Below the pieces are notes generated by a model. That model worked only from the letters and a program-made list of their open reading frames with translations. It searched no databases and was not told where the DNA came from. This document shows, piece by piece, positions 1 through 8,976 of a DNA stretch of 64,000 bases. The stretch is taken from NCBI RefSeq assembly GCF_037975445.1, contig NZ_CP150254.1:680001-744000 (forward strand), given 5' to 3'. Both the position numbers and the translations under genes were made by a program. Every line of letters begins with the position of its first letter. Position 1 is the first letter of the stretch. The stretch comes from Peribacillus sp. FSL P2-0133. GTDB taxonomy: Bacteria > Bacillota > Bacilli > Bacillales > DSM-1321.

Positions 1-62
1 AAGGGGCAGTTAGCGAACTAAGTAAAAAGTGGCTGGGCGCCGACTATTCAGTGGGATTTTAA
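1..62 (+). CDS. C-terminal end of an amino-acid ABC transporter solute-binding protein (partial)
   Basis: Reading frame 3 is open from the window edge to a TAA at 60-62 and encodes a tail ending ...SKKWLGADYSVGF. The SKKW-[FL]-G motif near the C-terminus is typical of family 3 periplasmic-type amino-acid binding proteins; TcyA at the other end of this window ends in a similar [11 protein letters not shown]. It lies 32 bp upstream of the first permease gene, the usual order in tcyJKLMN-type cystine operons. The rest of the gene is outside the window, so TcyJ versus TcyK cannot be decided. Confidence 0.7.
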   Translation, partial: GAVSELSKKWLGADYSVGF

Positions 63-94
63 TTAGATAGTAGTAAGCGCGGAGGTGCTAAAGC

Positions 95-802
95 ATGGGG
101 AAAGCATTTGATCCTTCATTAATCGTCGATTTCATTCCGACGTTAATATATTATCTTGGCGTAACATTGAAAATTCTGGCAGCATCCGTTTTATTAGGAA
201 TGGTCATCGGGATAGCGGCAGCCATCCTGAGATTATTTCGTATCCCTGTTTTGAATCAAATAGTCATTTTGTATATTTCATTCATTCGGGGAACGCCTAT
301 TTTAATACAATTATTTCTAGTTTTTTATGGACTGCCTGCAATCCTTATATTCATTAATATTGATATTTCAAGAATGGATGCTCTGTATTTTGTCATTATT
401 ACGTATGCATTAAGTAATGGGGCGCATTTCGCAGAAATATTCCGAGGAGCAATTAAGGCTGTCGATTATGGGCAAACGGAAGCAGCCTATTCTGTTGGCA
501 TGAATAATAGTCAAAGTTTTTTTCGAATTGTGCTTCCTCAGGCAATAAGGATTGCTTTTCCGAATATCGCAAACTCTATTATCGGATCCTTGAAGGATAC
601 CTCACTTGCCTTTACCATCGGCGTAATGGATATGATGGGGAGGGGAGAGACATTGATTGCCGCAACTGCACATGCTCTCGAAGTCTATCTCTCATTAGCC
701 GTTATCTATTATGCAGTCGTGCTATTGTTCGAGAAAATATTCAGACTTTATGAAAACCGCATTAATCGGCATCAAACTGTTGAAGTGTCTGTTACTGGAT
801 AA
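95..802 (+). CDS. tcyL: Amino-acid (cystine-type) ABC transporter permease, TcyL-like
   Basis: Integral membrane permease of the His/Glu/Gln/cystine (HAAT) ABC family, 235 aa, with about five membrane helices. The cytoplasmic EAA loop that contacts the ATPase is visible around residues 130-155 (EAAYSVGM, then RIVLPQAIR), and an SFIRGTP motif lies near residue 65. The ATG has a GGAGG-type site upstream. It is followed 20 bp later by a second permease and then the ATPase, so the transporter is a heteromeric permease pair. The neighbouring acetyltransferase, deacylase and flavin monooxygenase genes match the layout of the Bacillus subtilis ytmI-tcyJKLMN sulfur operon. This suggests cystine or S-modified cysteine as substrate. 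Specificity is inferred from context, not from sequence. Confidence 0.8.
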   Translation: MGKAFDPSLIVDFIPTLIYYLGVTLKILAASVLLGMVIGIAAAILRLFRIPVLNQIVILYISFIRGTPILIQLFLVFYGLPAILIFINIDISRMDALYFVIITYALSNGAHFAEIFRGAIKAVDYGQTEAAYSVGMNNSQSFFRIVLPQAIRIAFPNIANSIIGSLKDTSLAFTIGVMDMMGRGETLIAATAHALEVYLSLAVIYYAVVLLFEKIFRLYENRINRHQTVEVSVTG

Positions 803-822
803 CAAAGAGAGGAGGGAAGGAC

Positions 823-1533
823 TTGACGATTGATATACCATTCATTTGGACTGCTTTTAAGGAGATTATTAGAGCACTTCCAATCACACTTATCTTAACG
901 ATTCTTCCTCTTCTTGCAGGTTTTATTATCGGTCTCACTGTTGCCTTGATAAGGATATATAAAGTGAAATTTCTAAGTAGAGTTGCAAATGGATATGTTT
1001 CCTTCTTTAGAGGAACACCGATTATCATGCACATCATGCTCATTTATTTCGGTTTTCCATTATTAATCGATCAAATTTCTAAAAAGTTTGATTTGGGTAT
1101 TCAATCTAATTCCATTCCGATCATTTTATTTGTCTTAACCGCCTTATCGTTGAGTGCGGGTGCCTATTTATCGGAAATATTCAGATCGGGAATTATCAGT
1201 GTCTCCAATGGCCAAATGGAGGCAGCCTATTCCGTGGGCATGAATTCGTTTCAAGCCATGACGCGAATTGTTTTGCCACAGGCCATTGCTCAGTCCATCC
1301 CGAATTTCACGAATATTTTCATTGGATTCTTGCATACGTCATCCATTGCTTTCGTTGTATCGCAAAAAGAAATGACAGGAGCGGCCAATATTGTTGCATC
1401 CACCAATTTGAAATTTTTGGAGTCATTTATCGCTGCTGGTTTAATTTATTGGGGCCTCACAATCATTGCAGAGGGGCTTTCGTTTTTAATTGAGAAAAAG
1501 GCCACTGCCTATAATCGAGGAGGAGTACAATGA
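823..1533 (+). CDS. tcyM: Amino-acid (cystine-type) ABC transporter permease, TcyM-like
   Basis: Second permease of the same importer, 236 aa, about five transmembrane helices. It has the family signatures [10 protein letters not shown] near residue 60 and the EAA loop [11 protein letters not shown] plus [10 protein letters not shown] near residues 135-155. The start is a TTG at 823 preceded by a strong GGAGGG site; no ATG is as well placed. Its stop overlaps the start of the ATPase gene by four bases (ATGA), indicating translational coupling. With the preceding permease it would form the membrane channel of a TcyLMN-type heteromeric importer for cystine or related sulfur amino acids. Confidence 0.8.
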   Translation: MTIDIPFIWTAFKEIIRALPITLILTILPLLAGFIIGLTVALIRIYKVKFLSRVANGYVSFFRGTPIIMHIMLIYFGFPLLIDQISKKFDLGIQSNSIPIILFVLTALSLSAGAYLSEIFRSGIISVSNGQMEAAYSVGMNSFQAMTRIVLPQAIAQSIPNFTNIFIGFLHTSSIAFVVSQKEMTGAANIVASTNLKFLESFIAAGLIYWGLTIIAEGLSFLIEKKATAYNRGGVQ

Positions 1534-2300
1534 TTTATTTAAAAGAAATAAAAAAATCATTTAACCAGCAGCCCGTTTTAAAAGGAATTAATTTGAAAAT
1601 AGGCAAGGGAGAAGTAGTTACCATACTTGGACCGAGTGGATCTGGGAAAACAACCTTGCTTAGGTGCTTGAACTTTCTCGAGAAACCGGATGAGGGAATT
1701 GTTCAAGTGGGGGATATAAAGGTGAAGTCTAAGAAGGCGACCAAAAGGGAAATCCTATCCCTTAGAAGACAATCGGCAATGGTTTTTCAGCATTATAACT
1801 TATTTGCTCATAAAACTGTTTTGGAGAATGTAATGGAAGGGTTAATTGTTACAAAAAAATATAAGAAAGCTGAAGCGAAACGGGAAAGTGAGCTGTTATT
1901 GGAAAAAGTAGGTTTGGGAGATAAGCATAACCATTTCCCTTCGCAATTGTCAGGAGGGCAACAGCAACGTGTTGGAATTGCCAGGGCACTTGCTTTAAAT
2001 CCGGAGGTCATTCTATTTGACGAGCCAACGTCGGCACTCGACCCTGAGTTGGTTGGGGAGGTGCTTTCTGTCATAAAAGCAATTGCCCAGGAAGGCATCA
2101 CGATGGTGATTGTAACCCATGAAATGAGTTTTGCTAAAGAGATATCGGATCGCGTTCTTTTCATGGATGGCGGGGTCATTGTTGAAGAAGGGTCACCATT
2201 GGAGATTTTCAATGCTCCAAAGGAAGAACGAACACGACAATTTTTAAACCGGATATCAAGAGATTATTCCTTATCGTTATTACAAGAAAAGGCCAATTAA
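1530..2300 (+). CDS. tcyN: Amino-acid (cystine-type) ABC transporter ATP-binding protein, TcyN-like
   Basis: ATPase of the importer, 256 aa. Walker A is GPSGSGKTT (about residues 34-42), the Q loop is VFQHYNLF, the ABC signature is [15 protein letters not shown], Walker B is [12 protein letters not shown], and the switch histidine lies in VTHEM. The residues are those of the polar amino-acid uptake ATPases (GlnQ/TcyN/TcyC). The ATG overlaps the stop of the preceding permease gene. It is the last transport gene before the sulfur-metabolism enzymes, and the 22-bp gap to the acetyltransferase suggests one transcript. Confidence 0.85.
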   Translation: MIYLKEIKKSFNQQPVLKGINLKIGKGEVVTILGPSGSGKTTLLRCLNFLEKPDEGIVQVGDIKVKSKKATKREILSLRRQSAMVFQHYNLFAHKTVLENVMEGLIVTKKYKKAEAKRESELLLEKVGLGDKHNHFPSQLSGGQQQRVGIARALALNPEVILFDEPTSALDPELVGEVLSVIKAIAQEGITMVIVTHEMSFAKEISDRVLFMDGGVIVEEGSPLEIFNAPKEERTRQFLNRISRDYSLSLLQEKAN

Positions 2301-2322
2301 AGGAAGGGGCCAAGGAGGACGT

Positions 2323-2832
2323 ATGATTAATACAATCGTAGTCGATGAATTGATTGAAGAAGATAAAGAGACGGTGCGCCGTTTATTGGTTGAAAGTTAT
2401 CAACAATATGAACATGAATATTCGAACCCGGAAGCCTGGGAAGGGTATTTAAAAAACATTCAATCTTCCGTGGATAATCCACATGTTGATAAGGTGTTGG
2501 TTGCAAAGTGCAATCAGGATATCCTTGGTACATTACAGCTTTTTCAGTCATCTGAAAAAGCATATGAAAAGCCGGAACTTGGGATTTTTTCACCAATCAT
2601 TCGGTTGTTGGCCGTTCATCCCGAATCAAGGGGACGCGGTATCGCACAGGAATTATTAAAAGCTAGTGTAAATTATGCAAAATCGCAAGGTGCGTCCAGT
2701 TTGTATCTACATTCTACTGATAAGATGCATAAAGCCATTAAACTATATGAATGGTTTGGCTTTAAACGGGATCGAACGAAGGAATTTCAAAATCATGATA
2801 TTTTAGTAAAATGCTATCGCTTAGATTTATAG
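2323..2832 (+). CDS. GNAT-family N-acetyltransferase, probably acting on S-modified cysteine
   Basis: A 169-aa GNAT protein. The acetyl-CoA binding motif A is seen as LLAVHPESRGRGIAQELL (about residues 96-113; the R-G-x-G core is present), and the C-terminal part carries LYEWFGFKRD, typical of motif B. The ATG follows a GGAGG site at good distance. In B. subtilis, acetyltransferases beside TcyJKLMN or YxeMNO (SnaA, SnaB) N-acetylate S-alkylated or S-succinylated cysteine so that a monooxygenase can cleave it and a deacylase can release cysteine. The adjacent M20 deacylase and LLM monooxygenase make that role likely here. Substrate is inferred from context. Confidence 0.75.
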   Translation: MINTIVVDELIEEDKETVRRLLVESYQQYEHEYSNPEAWEGYLKNIQSSVDNPHVDKVLVAKCNQDILGTLQLFQSSEKAYEKPELGIFSPIIRLLAVHPESRGRGIAQELLKASVNYAKSQGASSLYLHSTDKMHKAIKLYEWFGFKRDRTKEFQNHDILVKCYRLDL

Positions 2833-2846
2833 AAGGAGGCGACTGT

Positions 2847-3989
2847 ATGAGTCGAGAGCTGGAAAAGCGCTTAATATCGATACGGCGCCATTTACATCAA
2901 TATCCGGAATTATCTAATGAAGAGTTCGAAACGACAAAATCGATACAAACGTGGCTCGAGGAAGAGAGCATTGAGATCCGTCATACAGGATTGAAAACAG
3001 GTGTTTTTGCAGATATAAAGGGCGGCCAACCCGGACCGACAGTAGCCATAAGGGCGGATATCGATGCACTTCCGATTGAGGAACGAACCGGGCTGCCATT
3101 TGCTTCGAAAGTAAAAGGAGTGATGCATGCTTGCGGCCATGATTTTCATACGGCAGCTGTAATGGGTGCTGCCTACCTTTTAAAAGAATGTCAATCAGAG
3201 TTGTGCGGGACAGTGCGATTGCTTTTTCAACCCGCAGAAGAATTTGGTGGCGGAGCGGTGCATGTGATAAAAGATGGTCAAATTGACGATGTAGCGGCTG
3301 TGATTGGGCTGCACAATAAACCCAATTTGCCTGTCGGCACCATTGGAATAAAAGATGGCCCGTTAATGGCGGCAGTGGACCGTTTTCATATTGTTCTTCA
3401 AGGGAAGGGGAGTCACGCGGCCATCCCTCAACACGGAAAAGATCCAATAGCGGCAGCGGCTCAGCTTATTACCGCTCTTCAAACTATCGTCAGCCGGAAT
3501 GTCTCCCCATTAGATAGTGCTGTTGTAAGTGTAACGAGAATTACAGGTGGAAACACCTGGAATGTAATTCCGGGTGACGTCATATTGGAAGGAACGATTC
3601 GAACCTTTAATTCTGAGATACGCGAAGAATTAAAGAATAAGTTTTATTCGATTGTGAATCATATCGCCGCTGCTTTTTCACAGGAAGCTGCGATTGGTTG
3701 GTTTCCTGGACCACCCGCGCTTCATAATCATCCAGCTGTCACAGAAATGGCACGCAGGTCTGCTTTGGAGCAATCATTACACGTAATCAATCCAGAACCT
3801 TCAATGGGTGGTGAAGATTTCGCTTATTACCTTCAACATATCCCCGGTACCTTTGCCTTTTTTGGTACAAACGGAAACGAAGACTGGCATCATCCAGCCT
3901 TTACTGTTGATGAAAAAGCCATTATTAAAGCCGCTTATTTTTTATCTGGAAGTGCCAAGGATTTATTATCTAACCATGGTAAGTGGTGA
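2847..3989 (+). CDS. M20-family amidohydrolase (N-acyl amino acid deacylase, SndA-like)
   Basis: 380-aa M20D peptidase/amidohydrolase. Metal-ligand motifs are DIDALP, HACGHDFHTA, PAEEFGGGA and GGEDFAY near the C-terminus, with a dimerisation domain between. The frame is open from 2811, but the ATG at 2847 has an AAGGAGG site eight bases upstream, so it is the preferred start and nearly abuts the acetyltransferase stop. The family hydrolyses N-acyl amino acids (hippurate hydrolase, SndA/SndB, IAA-amino acid hydrolase). In this operon the expected role is removal of the N-acetyl group after monooxygenase processing of an imported sulfur amino acid. Confidence 0.85.
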   Translation: MSRELEKRLISIRRHLHQYPELSNEEFETTKSIQTWLEEESIEIRHTGLKTGVFADIKGGQPGPTVAIRADIDALPIEERTGLPFASKVKGVMHACGHDFHTAAVMGAAYLLKECQSELCGTVRLLFQPAEEFGGGAVHVIKDGQIDDVAAVIGLHNKPNLPVGTIGIKDGPLMAAVDRFHIVLQGKGSHAAIPQHGKDPIAAAAQLITALQTIVSRNVSPLDSAVVSVTRITGGNTWNVIPGDVILEGTIRTFNSEIREELKNKFYSIVNHIAAAFSQEAAIGWFPGPPALHNHPAVTEMARRSALEQSLHVINPEPSMGGEDFAYYLQHIPGTFAFFGTNGNEDWHHPAFTVDEKAIIKAAYFLSGSAKDLLSNHGKW

Positions 3990-4430
3990 ACATATTTGAC
4001 TTAGGTGCCAGACACGATTTCGTGCCTAGTACCTTTGTTGTTGTAACTCCAAAGGTTTCGTTCCACCTTAATTTCAAGTATAGTCATGATGCGAACATTC
4101 TCCCCTTTTTTTCCTTCAATACATAGCCACTCTTCTTTCATTCATTCCAGCTTTTCATAGACTCCTCTCTCTCTCTCATTGATGAATCTTATTCTGAAAG
4201 GGTCTAGAAGATTAAATCTCAAACCATTATAGGCGAGAGCTTGGTCAATTATTAGTCAGAGGTATTCCATGCTCATAAGCGAATGATAGATTTTTTTAAT
4301 CAATTAAATAAATTTTTCTATCAATTAAGGTGTTGTCAAGTGCTTGTTTACAATGTTAGGATGAATTTCAATCAAATTAAAACAACTAATTCGATTTGTT
4401 AACTTGGTTTTTATGATTGGAGAGAGAGAT
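3990..4430. other. Intergenic region with one terminator-like hairpin
   Basis: 441 bp without a convincing gene. A hairpin lies just after the deacylase stop (see next entry). The right half is very AT-rich, with GATAGA at about 4287 and TCTATC at about 4318 as short inverted arms. A TTGTCA at 4333-4338 could be a -35 element, but no well-spaced -10 was found. No S-box or T-box could be recognised by eye. Confidence 0.5.
4003..4034 (+). terminator. Imperfect hairpin after the M20 gene
   Basis: Arms AGGTGCCAGACACG (4003-4016) and CGTGCCTAGTACCT (4021-4034) pair over 14 positions with one G-U pair and two mismatches around an ATTT loop. They are followed by a T-rich stretch. It could end the tcy transcript. 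The GGTGCC...GGCACC type of inverted repeat is also dispersed in Bacillaceae genomes, so it may instead be a decayed repeat. Confidence 0.4.
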
Positions 4431-5435
4431 ATGAATTTTAAGCTTGGAATATTAGATCAAAGCCCCATTTTTCCTGGGAATTCGGCAGTTGATGCACTTA
4501 AGCAAACCGTAAACCTAGCTCAAAAAGCTGAGGAATGGGGATATACCCGTTTTTGGGTATCTGAACATCATCATATGGAACAAGTTGCTGGCTCTTCACC
4601 GGAAGTATTAATTTCTTATTTATTATCGAAGACCACATCCATTCGTGTAGGTTCTGGAGGTGTCATGCTTCAGCACTACAGTCCTTATAAAGTCGCTGAA
4701 AATTTTCATGTTTTATCCACGCTTGCCCCGGGCAGGGTAGATCTTGGCATTGGTAAAGCACCAGGTGGATTTCCTTTATCAACAAAGGCATTACAATTTG
4801 GAACTGAAAATGATGGAAAGGATTTTGGGGAACGTGCATCCTTATTGCAGAAGATTATTGAAAATTCAATTAATTACGATCATTTGCTTTCTGGTATTCA
4901 AGCAACGCCGATACCGCCTGAAAAGCCCGAAACTTTTCTGCTGGGTGCAAGTTCAGACAGCGCTCAACTAGCCGCTAACCTAGGAATGGATTTTGTATTC
5001 GCCAGATTTATTAATAGTGATGATACCATGCTGTATGAAGCTTCCTCTGCTTACCGAAGCAAGTACCCAGAAGGTCGTTTTATCGTATCAGTAGCGGTTG
5101 TGGCAGCTCCTACCCAACAAAAAGCAGAGGAGCTGGCAAGCGAACACAAACTATTTAAAGTTCATCTTCAAAGTGGCCGGACGCTTACAGTTCAATCACG
5201 TGAGCAGGCTGAGTCATTTGAGAAGCAGGCTGGTGAAGCTTACGAAATAGAAGAGCAGACCCCAAGTGTTATTGCTGGGACTCCAGGATATGTTAACGGG
5301 ATTTTAAAGGAACTTCAGGAGGTTTTTCAAGTGGATGAATTTATTTTGCATACACCGCTTCGAACAGAAACAGAACGGATCCAATCTTTTCAGTTGTTGA
5401 GTCCGCTTCTCTTAGGGGATGAGACTATCATATAG
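4431..5435 (+). CDS. LLM-class flavin-dependent monooxygenase, CmoO-like
   Basis: 334-aa bacterial-luciferase-like (LLM) protein with a TIM-barrel fold, using FMNH2 and O2. Family signatures are LGILDQSP at the N-terminus, FWVSEHHHM near residue 43, the RVGSGGVMLQHYSP strand and LAPGRVDLGIGKAPGG. The frame is open from a TTG at 4404, but the ATG at 4431 has a GGAGAG site and starts the conserved MNFKLGILDQ. Length and sequence type match the small LLM enzymes next to TcyJKLMN in Bacillus. The substrate, probably an organosulfur compound, is inferred from context. Gene order (importer, acetylase, deacylase, monooxygenase) supports the salvage role. Confidence 0.8.
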   Translation: MNFKLGILDQSPIFPGNSAVDALKQTVNLAQKAEEWGYTRFWVSEHHHMEQVAGSSPEVLISYLLSKTTSIRVGSGGVMLQHYSPYKVAENFHVLSTLAPGRVDLGIGKAPGGFPLSTKALQFGTENDGKDFGERASLLQKIIENSINYDHLLSGIQATPIPPEKPETFLLGASSDSAQLAANLGMDFVFARFINSDDTMLYEASSAYRSKYPEGRFIVSVAVVAAPTQQKAEELASEHKLFKVHLQSGRTLTVQSREQAESFEKQAGEAYEIEEQTPSVIAGTPGYVNGILKELQEVFQVDEFILHTPLRTETERIQSFQLLSPLLLGDETII

Positions 5436-5522
5436 AAGGAAAAGAAATACCAGCAGATATGAAGCAGCTGATAAATATTTGTTATTCCAATATAAAAAGA
5501 TAAGAAAGAGGAGTGAGAAACA

Positions 5523-6355
5523 TTGAAGAAAATTAAATGGCTGTCCGTAACGATTTTAACAATAGCATTGCTGGTATTGGGAGCTTGTGGAAATAATGAG
5601 CAAACAGGATCGGAGAGTAAAGGAGACAAAGATGAGGTAGTGACTTTGAAAATTAGTGCAGCCTCGATCCCACATGCAGAAATTTTAGAGTTTATCGCAC
5701 CGGATTTAGAAAAACAGGGCGTGAAACTGGATGTAGTGATTTCTACGGATGGTATTCAAACGAATCAACAAACCGCAAACAAGGAATTGGATGCAAATTT
5801 CTTTCAACATACCCCGTATTTAGAGCAAGTAAATAAAGATAGTGGTTTAAATTTGTTAATGTGAAGGGCGTACATATTGAACCATTTGGTGTCTATTCAA
5901 AGAAAATTAAGTCTATAGGGGAATTGTCAGACGGAGCGAAAGTAGCTATCCCGAAAGATCCAGTAAACTTTTCACGTGCGTTACAGCTTTTTGCAGCAAA
6001 TAATATCATTGAGCTGGATGGTTCCAAGTCAGGGGATTATACGATTGAGGACATTACAAAAAATGATAAAAAAATAGAATTCATTGCAGTCGATTCCCCA
6101 CTTTTAGTTCACTCGCTTGACGATGTGGAAGCATCGGCCATTAACACAAACTATGCTCTGGAAGGAGGGTTAAAACCTCTAGATGATGCACTGATAATTG
6201 AAGGAAAGGATTCACCATATGTAAACATTTTAGTGGCTCGTCCTGATAATAAGGACGATAAAGCGATCCAAAAGCTTGCGAATGCATTAACGACGGAAAA
6301 GGTCAAAGAGTTTATTTTAGATAAATATGAAGGAGCCGTCGTGCCAGCGTTTTAA
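5523..6355 (+). pseudogene. MetQ-type binding lipoprotein, interrupted by a frameshift
   Basis: Two abutting frames make one MetQ/NlpA lipoprotein of about 277 aa. The first (5523-5864) has a signal peptide with lipobox LVLGAC (Cys22) and runs through DANFFQHTPYLEQVNKD. The second (open through 5861-6355) continues GVHIEPFGVYSKK, AIPKDP and ending FILDKYEGAVVPAF. The family normally reads straight through this point. Inserting one base near 5850-5853 restores a continuous NLVNVKGVHIEPFG-like reading. The TTG start follows a GAGGAG site. The gene is therefore either inactivated or carries a sequencing error. It lies directly before metN, and a second intact binding protein follows the permease. 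Confidence 0.8.
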
Positions 6356-6405
6356 GGGAAGGGAGTATTCTATACCAAGCTAGTTAAAAAGAGGAGGTGG
6401 CCACT

Positions 6406-7485
6406 TTGATTGAATTTCGTCAGGTTTCAAAAGTATTTGATGATGGAGAGAAGAAAATCGAAGCGTTAAAGGAAATTAATATAACCGTTGAAAAAGGGGA
6501 TATATTCGGGGTCATCGGTTTTAGTGGAGCCGGAAAAAGTACACTCATCCGAACTGTGAATCTGCTAGAATATCCTACTTTAGGTGAAGTGATTGTAGAA
6601 GGAAAAGATCTAACAAAGATGTCTGAAAAAGATTTGCGTGAAGCTAAGAAAAATATCGGCATGATTTTTCAGCATTTTAATTTACTTAATTCCAAAACAG
6701 TCTTTGATAATGTAGCGATGCCGTTATTGTTAAGTAAAAAAAAGAAAAAAGAGATTGAAGAACGAGTTTATGAGATTCTCCGGTTTGTTGGCCTAGAAAA
6801 CAAAGCAATGAATTATCCAAATCAGCTATCAGGTGGACAAAAGCAGCGTGTCGGGATTGCCCGTGCATTGGCTACAAACCCCTCCATTTTATTATGTGAT
6901 GAAGCAACATCAGCTTTGGATCCACAAACAACAAAATCAATCTTGAATTTGCTGAAACGGATAAATGATGAATATAAAATTACCATTCTTATTATCACGC
7001 ACGAAATGGAAGTGATTAAAGAAATTTGTAATCGGGTTGCAGTGATGGAGGATGGTAGCGTGATTGAATCAGGGAATGTGATCGATATCTTTGCCCGTCC
7101 ACGAACAGAAACAACACGTAACTTCATTCGATCGGTTGTTCGCGATGAAGTGCCATCAAGTGTTTATGGATTGCTCAATGAGAATACCTATTTCAGCCGT
7201 ATTTTTAAAATTGATTTTTTGGGATTGAGCTCTGGGCAGTCAATCGTTTCAAGAACAGCGAAGAGGTTTAATGTGGAAATAAACGTTCTGTTCGGCAATA
7301 TTACTGAGTTACAAGGCATCCCATTTGGTAATTTAATTGTTGAAATAGTAGGAAATGATGATGAAATTGATCGGGCATTACAGTTTATAAAGAATCAAAA
7401 GGTTGAAGTGAAGGAGGTTACGAAGGATGGAAGTAAGCAAAGAGCTCATTTTAAACGCCTTGTGGGAAACGCTGTACATGGTTAG
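6406..7485 (+). CDS. metN: Methionine-type ABC importer ATP-binding protein MetN
   Basis: About 359-aa ATPase. Walker A is GFSGAGKST, the signature is [15 protein letters not shown], Walker B is LLCDEATSALDP and the switch is ITHEM. A C-terminal NIL/ACT-like regulatory domain (about residues 265-345, with GNITELQGIPFG) is characteristic of MetN and senses methionine in the E. coli homologue. GTG at 6397 is possible, but it sits inside the GAGGAGG ribosome site; TTG at 6406 is seven bases beyond that site and begins the conserved IEFRQVSK, so it is preferred. The 3' end overlaps metP by 59 bases. Confidence 0.9.
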   Translation: MIEFRQVSKVFDDGEKKIEALKEINITVEKGDIFGVIGFSGAGKSTLIRTVNLLEYPTLGEVIVEGKDLTKMSEKDLREAKKNIGMIFQHFNLLNSKTVFDNVAMPLLLSKKKKKEIEERVYEILRFVGLENKAMNYPNQLSGGQKQRVGIARALATNPSILLCDEATSALDPQTTKSILNLLKRINDEYKITILIITHEMEVIKEICNRVAVMEDGSVIESGNVIDIFARPRTETTRNFIRSVVRDEVPSSVYGLLNENTYFSRIFKIDFLGLSSGQSIVSRTAKRFNVEINVLFGNITELQGIPFGNLIVEIVGNDDEIDRALQFIKNQKVEVKEVTKDGSKQRAHFKRLVGNAVHG

Positions 7486-8077
7486 TATTTCACTTTTTTT
7501 TGGAAGCATCATCGGAATATTCTTAGGCATTTTATTGGTTGTAACAAGAAAAGGTCATATTTATGAAAATAGATTTATTTTTTCTATAGTGAATCCAATT
7601 GTAAACATTTTAAGGTCGATTCCGTTTATTATCTTGCTTGTGGCGATTATCCCATTTACAAGACTAATTGTTGGTACGTCGATTGGTACCACAGCAGCAA
7701 TTGTACCACTCGTGCTTCATATTGGCCCTTATATCTCAAGACTAGTAGAGAATTCGCTATTGGAAGTGGATGAAGGCATTATTGAAGCCGCGAAAGCCAT
7801 GGGAGCAACGCCGTTACAAATTATTTTCAGGTTTTTAATGCCTGAGGCTTTTGCGTCGTTAATTCTGAGTATAACAACTGCAACAATTGGTTTAGTGGGC
7901 GCTACAGCTATGGCAGGAGCTATAGGTGGCGGTGGACTTGGAGATGTAGCGATAACATATGGCTATCAACGCTTTAGCACCATTACGATATTCGTCACCG
8001 TTGTAATTCTAGTAATTGTAGTTCAGGGAGTTCAAAGTTTAGGAAATATGTTCGAACGAAAAATTAGAAGGGTGTAG
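7427..8077 (+). CDS. metP: Methionine-type ABC importer permease MetP
   Basis: 216-aa integral membrane protein of the MetI/MetP family with five predicted helices. The EAA loop EAAKAMGATPLQIIFRFLMPEA lies near residues 123-145, and GATAMAGAIGGGGLGDVAI is the family hallmark. The ATG has an AAGGAGG site and lies inside the end of metN in another frame, which implies coupled translation. It forms the channel of a MetNPQ importer for methionine or a related sulfur compound. Neighbouring oxygenases suggest the natural substrate may be an S-modified amino acid. Confidence 0.9.
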   Translation: MEVSKELILNALWETLYMVSISLFFGSIIGIFLGILLVVTRKGHIYENRFIFSIVNPIVNILRSIPFIILLVAIIPFTRLIVGTSIGTTAAIVPLVLHIGPYISRLVENSLLEVDEGIIEAAKAMGATPLQIIFRFLMPEAFASLILSITTATIGLVGATAMAGAIGGGGLGDVAITYGYQRFSTITIFVTVVILVIVVQGVQSLGNMFERKIRRV

Positions 8078-8112
8078 TGGCGGTATTGAACAGAGGGAGA
8101 GGGGAATGAATA

Positions 8113-8964
8113 ATGAAAAAATGTATTTTACCTATATTGCTTATCTTGGGGGTGTTATTGACAGGTTGCACGAGTGACTCAACGAATGCAGGAGGGAAAC
8201 AAACGAAAGTGAAGGTCGGGATTAGAAATTCTGAACTTCGAACATGGGAATTTTTAAAGGAACAGGCTGAAAAAGAAGGGGTGGAAATTGAAATTGCTAA
8301 TTTCTCATCGGCTTATGATCCGAATGCAGCGCTGGAAGAAGGGGATATTGATATCAACGCCTTTCAACATGTTGCCTATTTAGATTCATTTAATGCGAAA
8401 AACGATACAGACATCGTTCCAATTGGGACTACAATTATTGCTCCTCTTGGTTTGTATTCAAGTAAATATAAATCGGTGGAAGAGATTCCAAATGGTGCAC
8501 AAATTGCTGTGCCCAATGACCAGGCTAACTGGGGGAGAGCCTTATTGTTATTACAAGAAGCTAAACTCTTAAAGGTTGTTGATGACTTTGACGGGAATGG
8601 TGGACAGGATAAAATAAAGGAAAATCCGAAGAAAATCAAAATTGTTCCTGTCGATGGTGCAAGTGCCCCACGTGTGATGGAAGATACAGCTGGTTCGGTG
8701 ATTAATAATGGAGTTGCGGTAGAAGCGGGACTCACTTTAAAAGATGCTCTTGTGCATGAAAGTAGTACTGCAAAGCCATATATAAATATTATAGCGGCCA
8801 GGAGTGAAGACCAAGACAATGAAGTTTTCCGAAAACTAGTTGATCTCTATCAATCAGAGAAAACGGCTAAGTTTATTGAAGAGACCTATAATGGAAACTA
8901 TATTCCAACATTCATTACCTTGAAAGAATTGAGCAGTTATAAGGAGATATATTCTAATAAATAA
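8113..8964 (+). CDS. metQ: MetQ/NlpA-family substrate-binding lipoprotein
   Basis: 283-aa lipoprotein with signal peptide and lipobox LLTGC (Cys19), then the MetQ core: DINAFQHVAYLD, PLGLYSSKYKSVEEIPNGAQIAVPND, and a C-terminal FIEETYNGNYIPTF. It is intact, unlike the homologue upstream of metN. The two proteins differ considerably, so this is not a recent duplication. It delivers ligand to MetNP at the outer face of the membrane. Twelve bases separate it from the following monooxygenase gene, so the importer and enzyme are probably co-transcribed. Confidence 0.88.
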   Translation: MKKCILPILLILGVLLTGCTSDSTNAGGKQTKVKVGIRNSELRTWEFLKEQAEKEGVEIEIANFSSAYDPNAALEEGDIDINAFQHVAYLDSFNAKNDTDIVPIGTTIIAPLGLYSSKYKSVEEIPNGAQIAVPNDQANWGRALLLLQEAKLLKVVDDFDGNGGQDKIKENPKKIKIVPVDGASAPRVMEDTAGSVINNGVAVEAGLTLKDALVHESSTAKPYINIIAARSEDQDNEVFRKLVDLYQSEKTAKFIEETYNGNYIPTFITLKELSSYKEIYSNK

Positions 8965-8976
8965 GGAGAGATTAGA

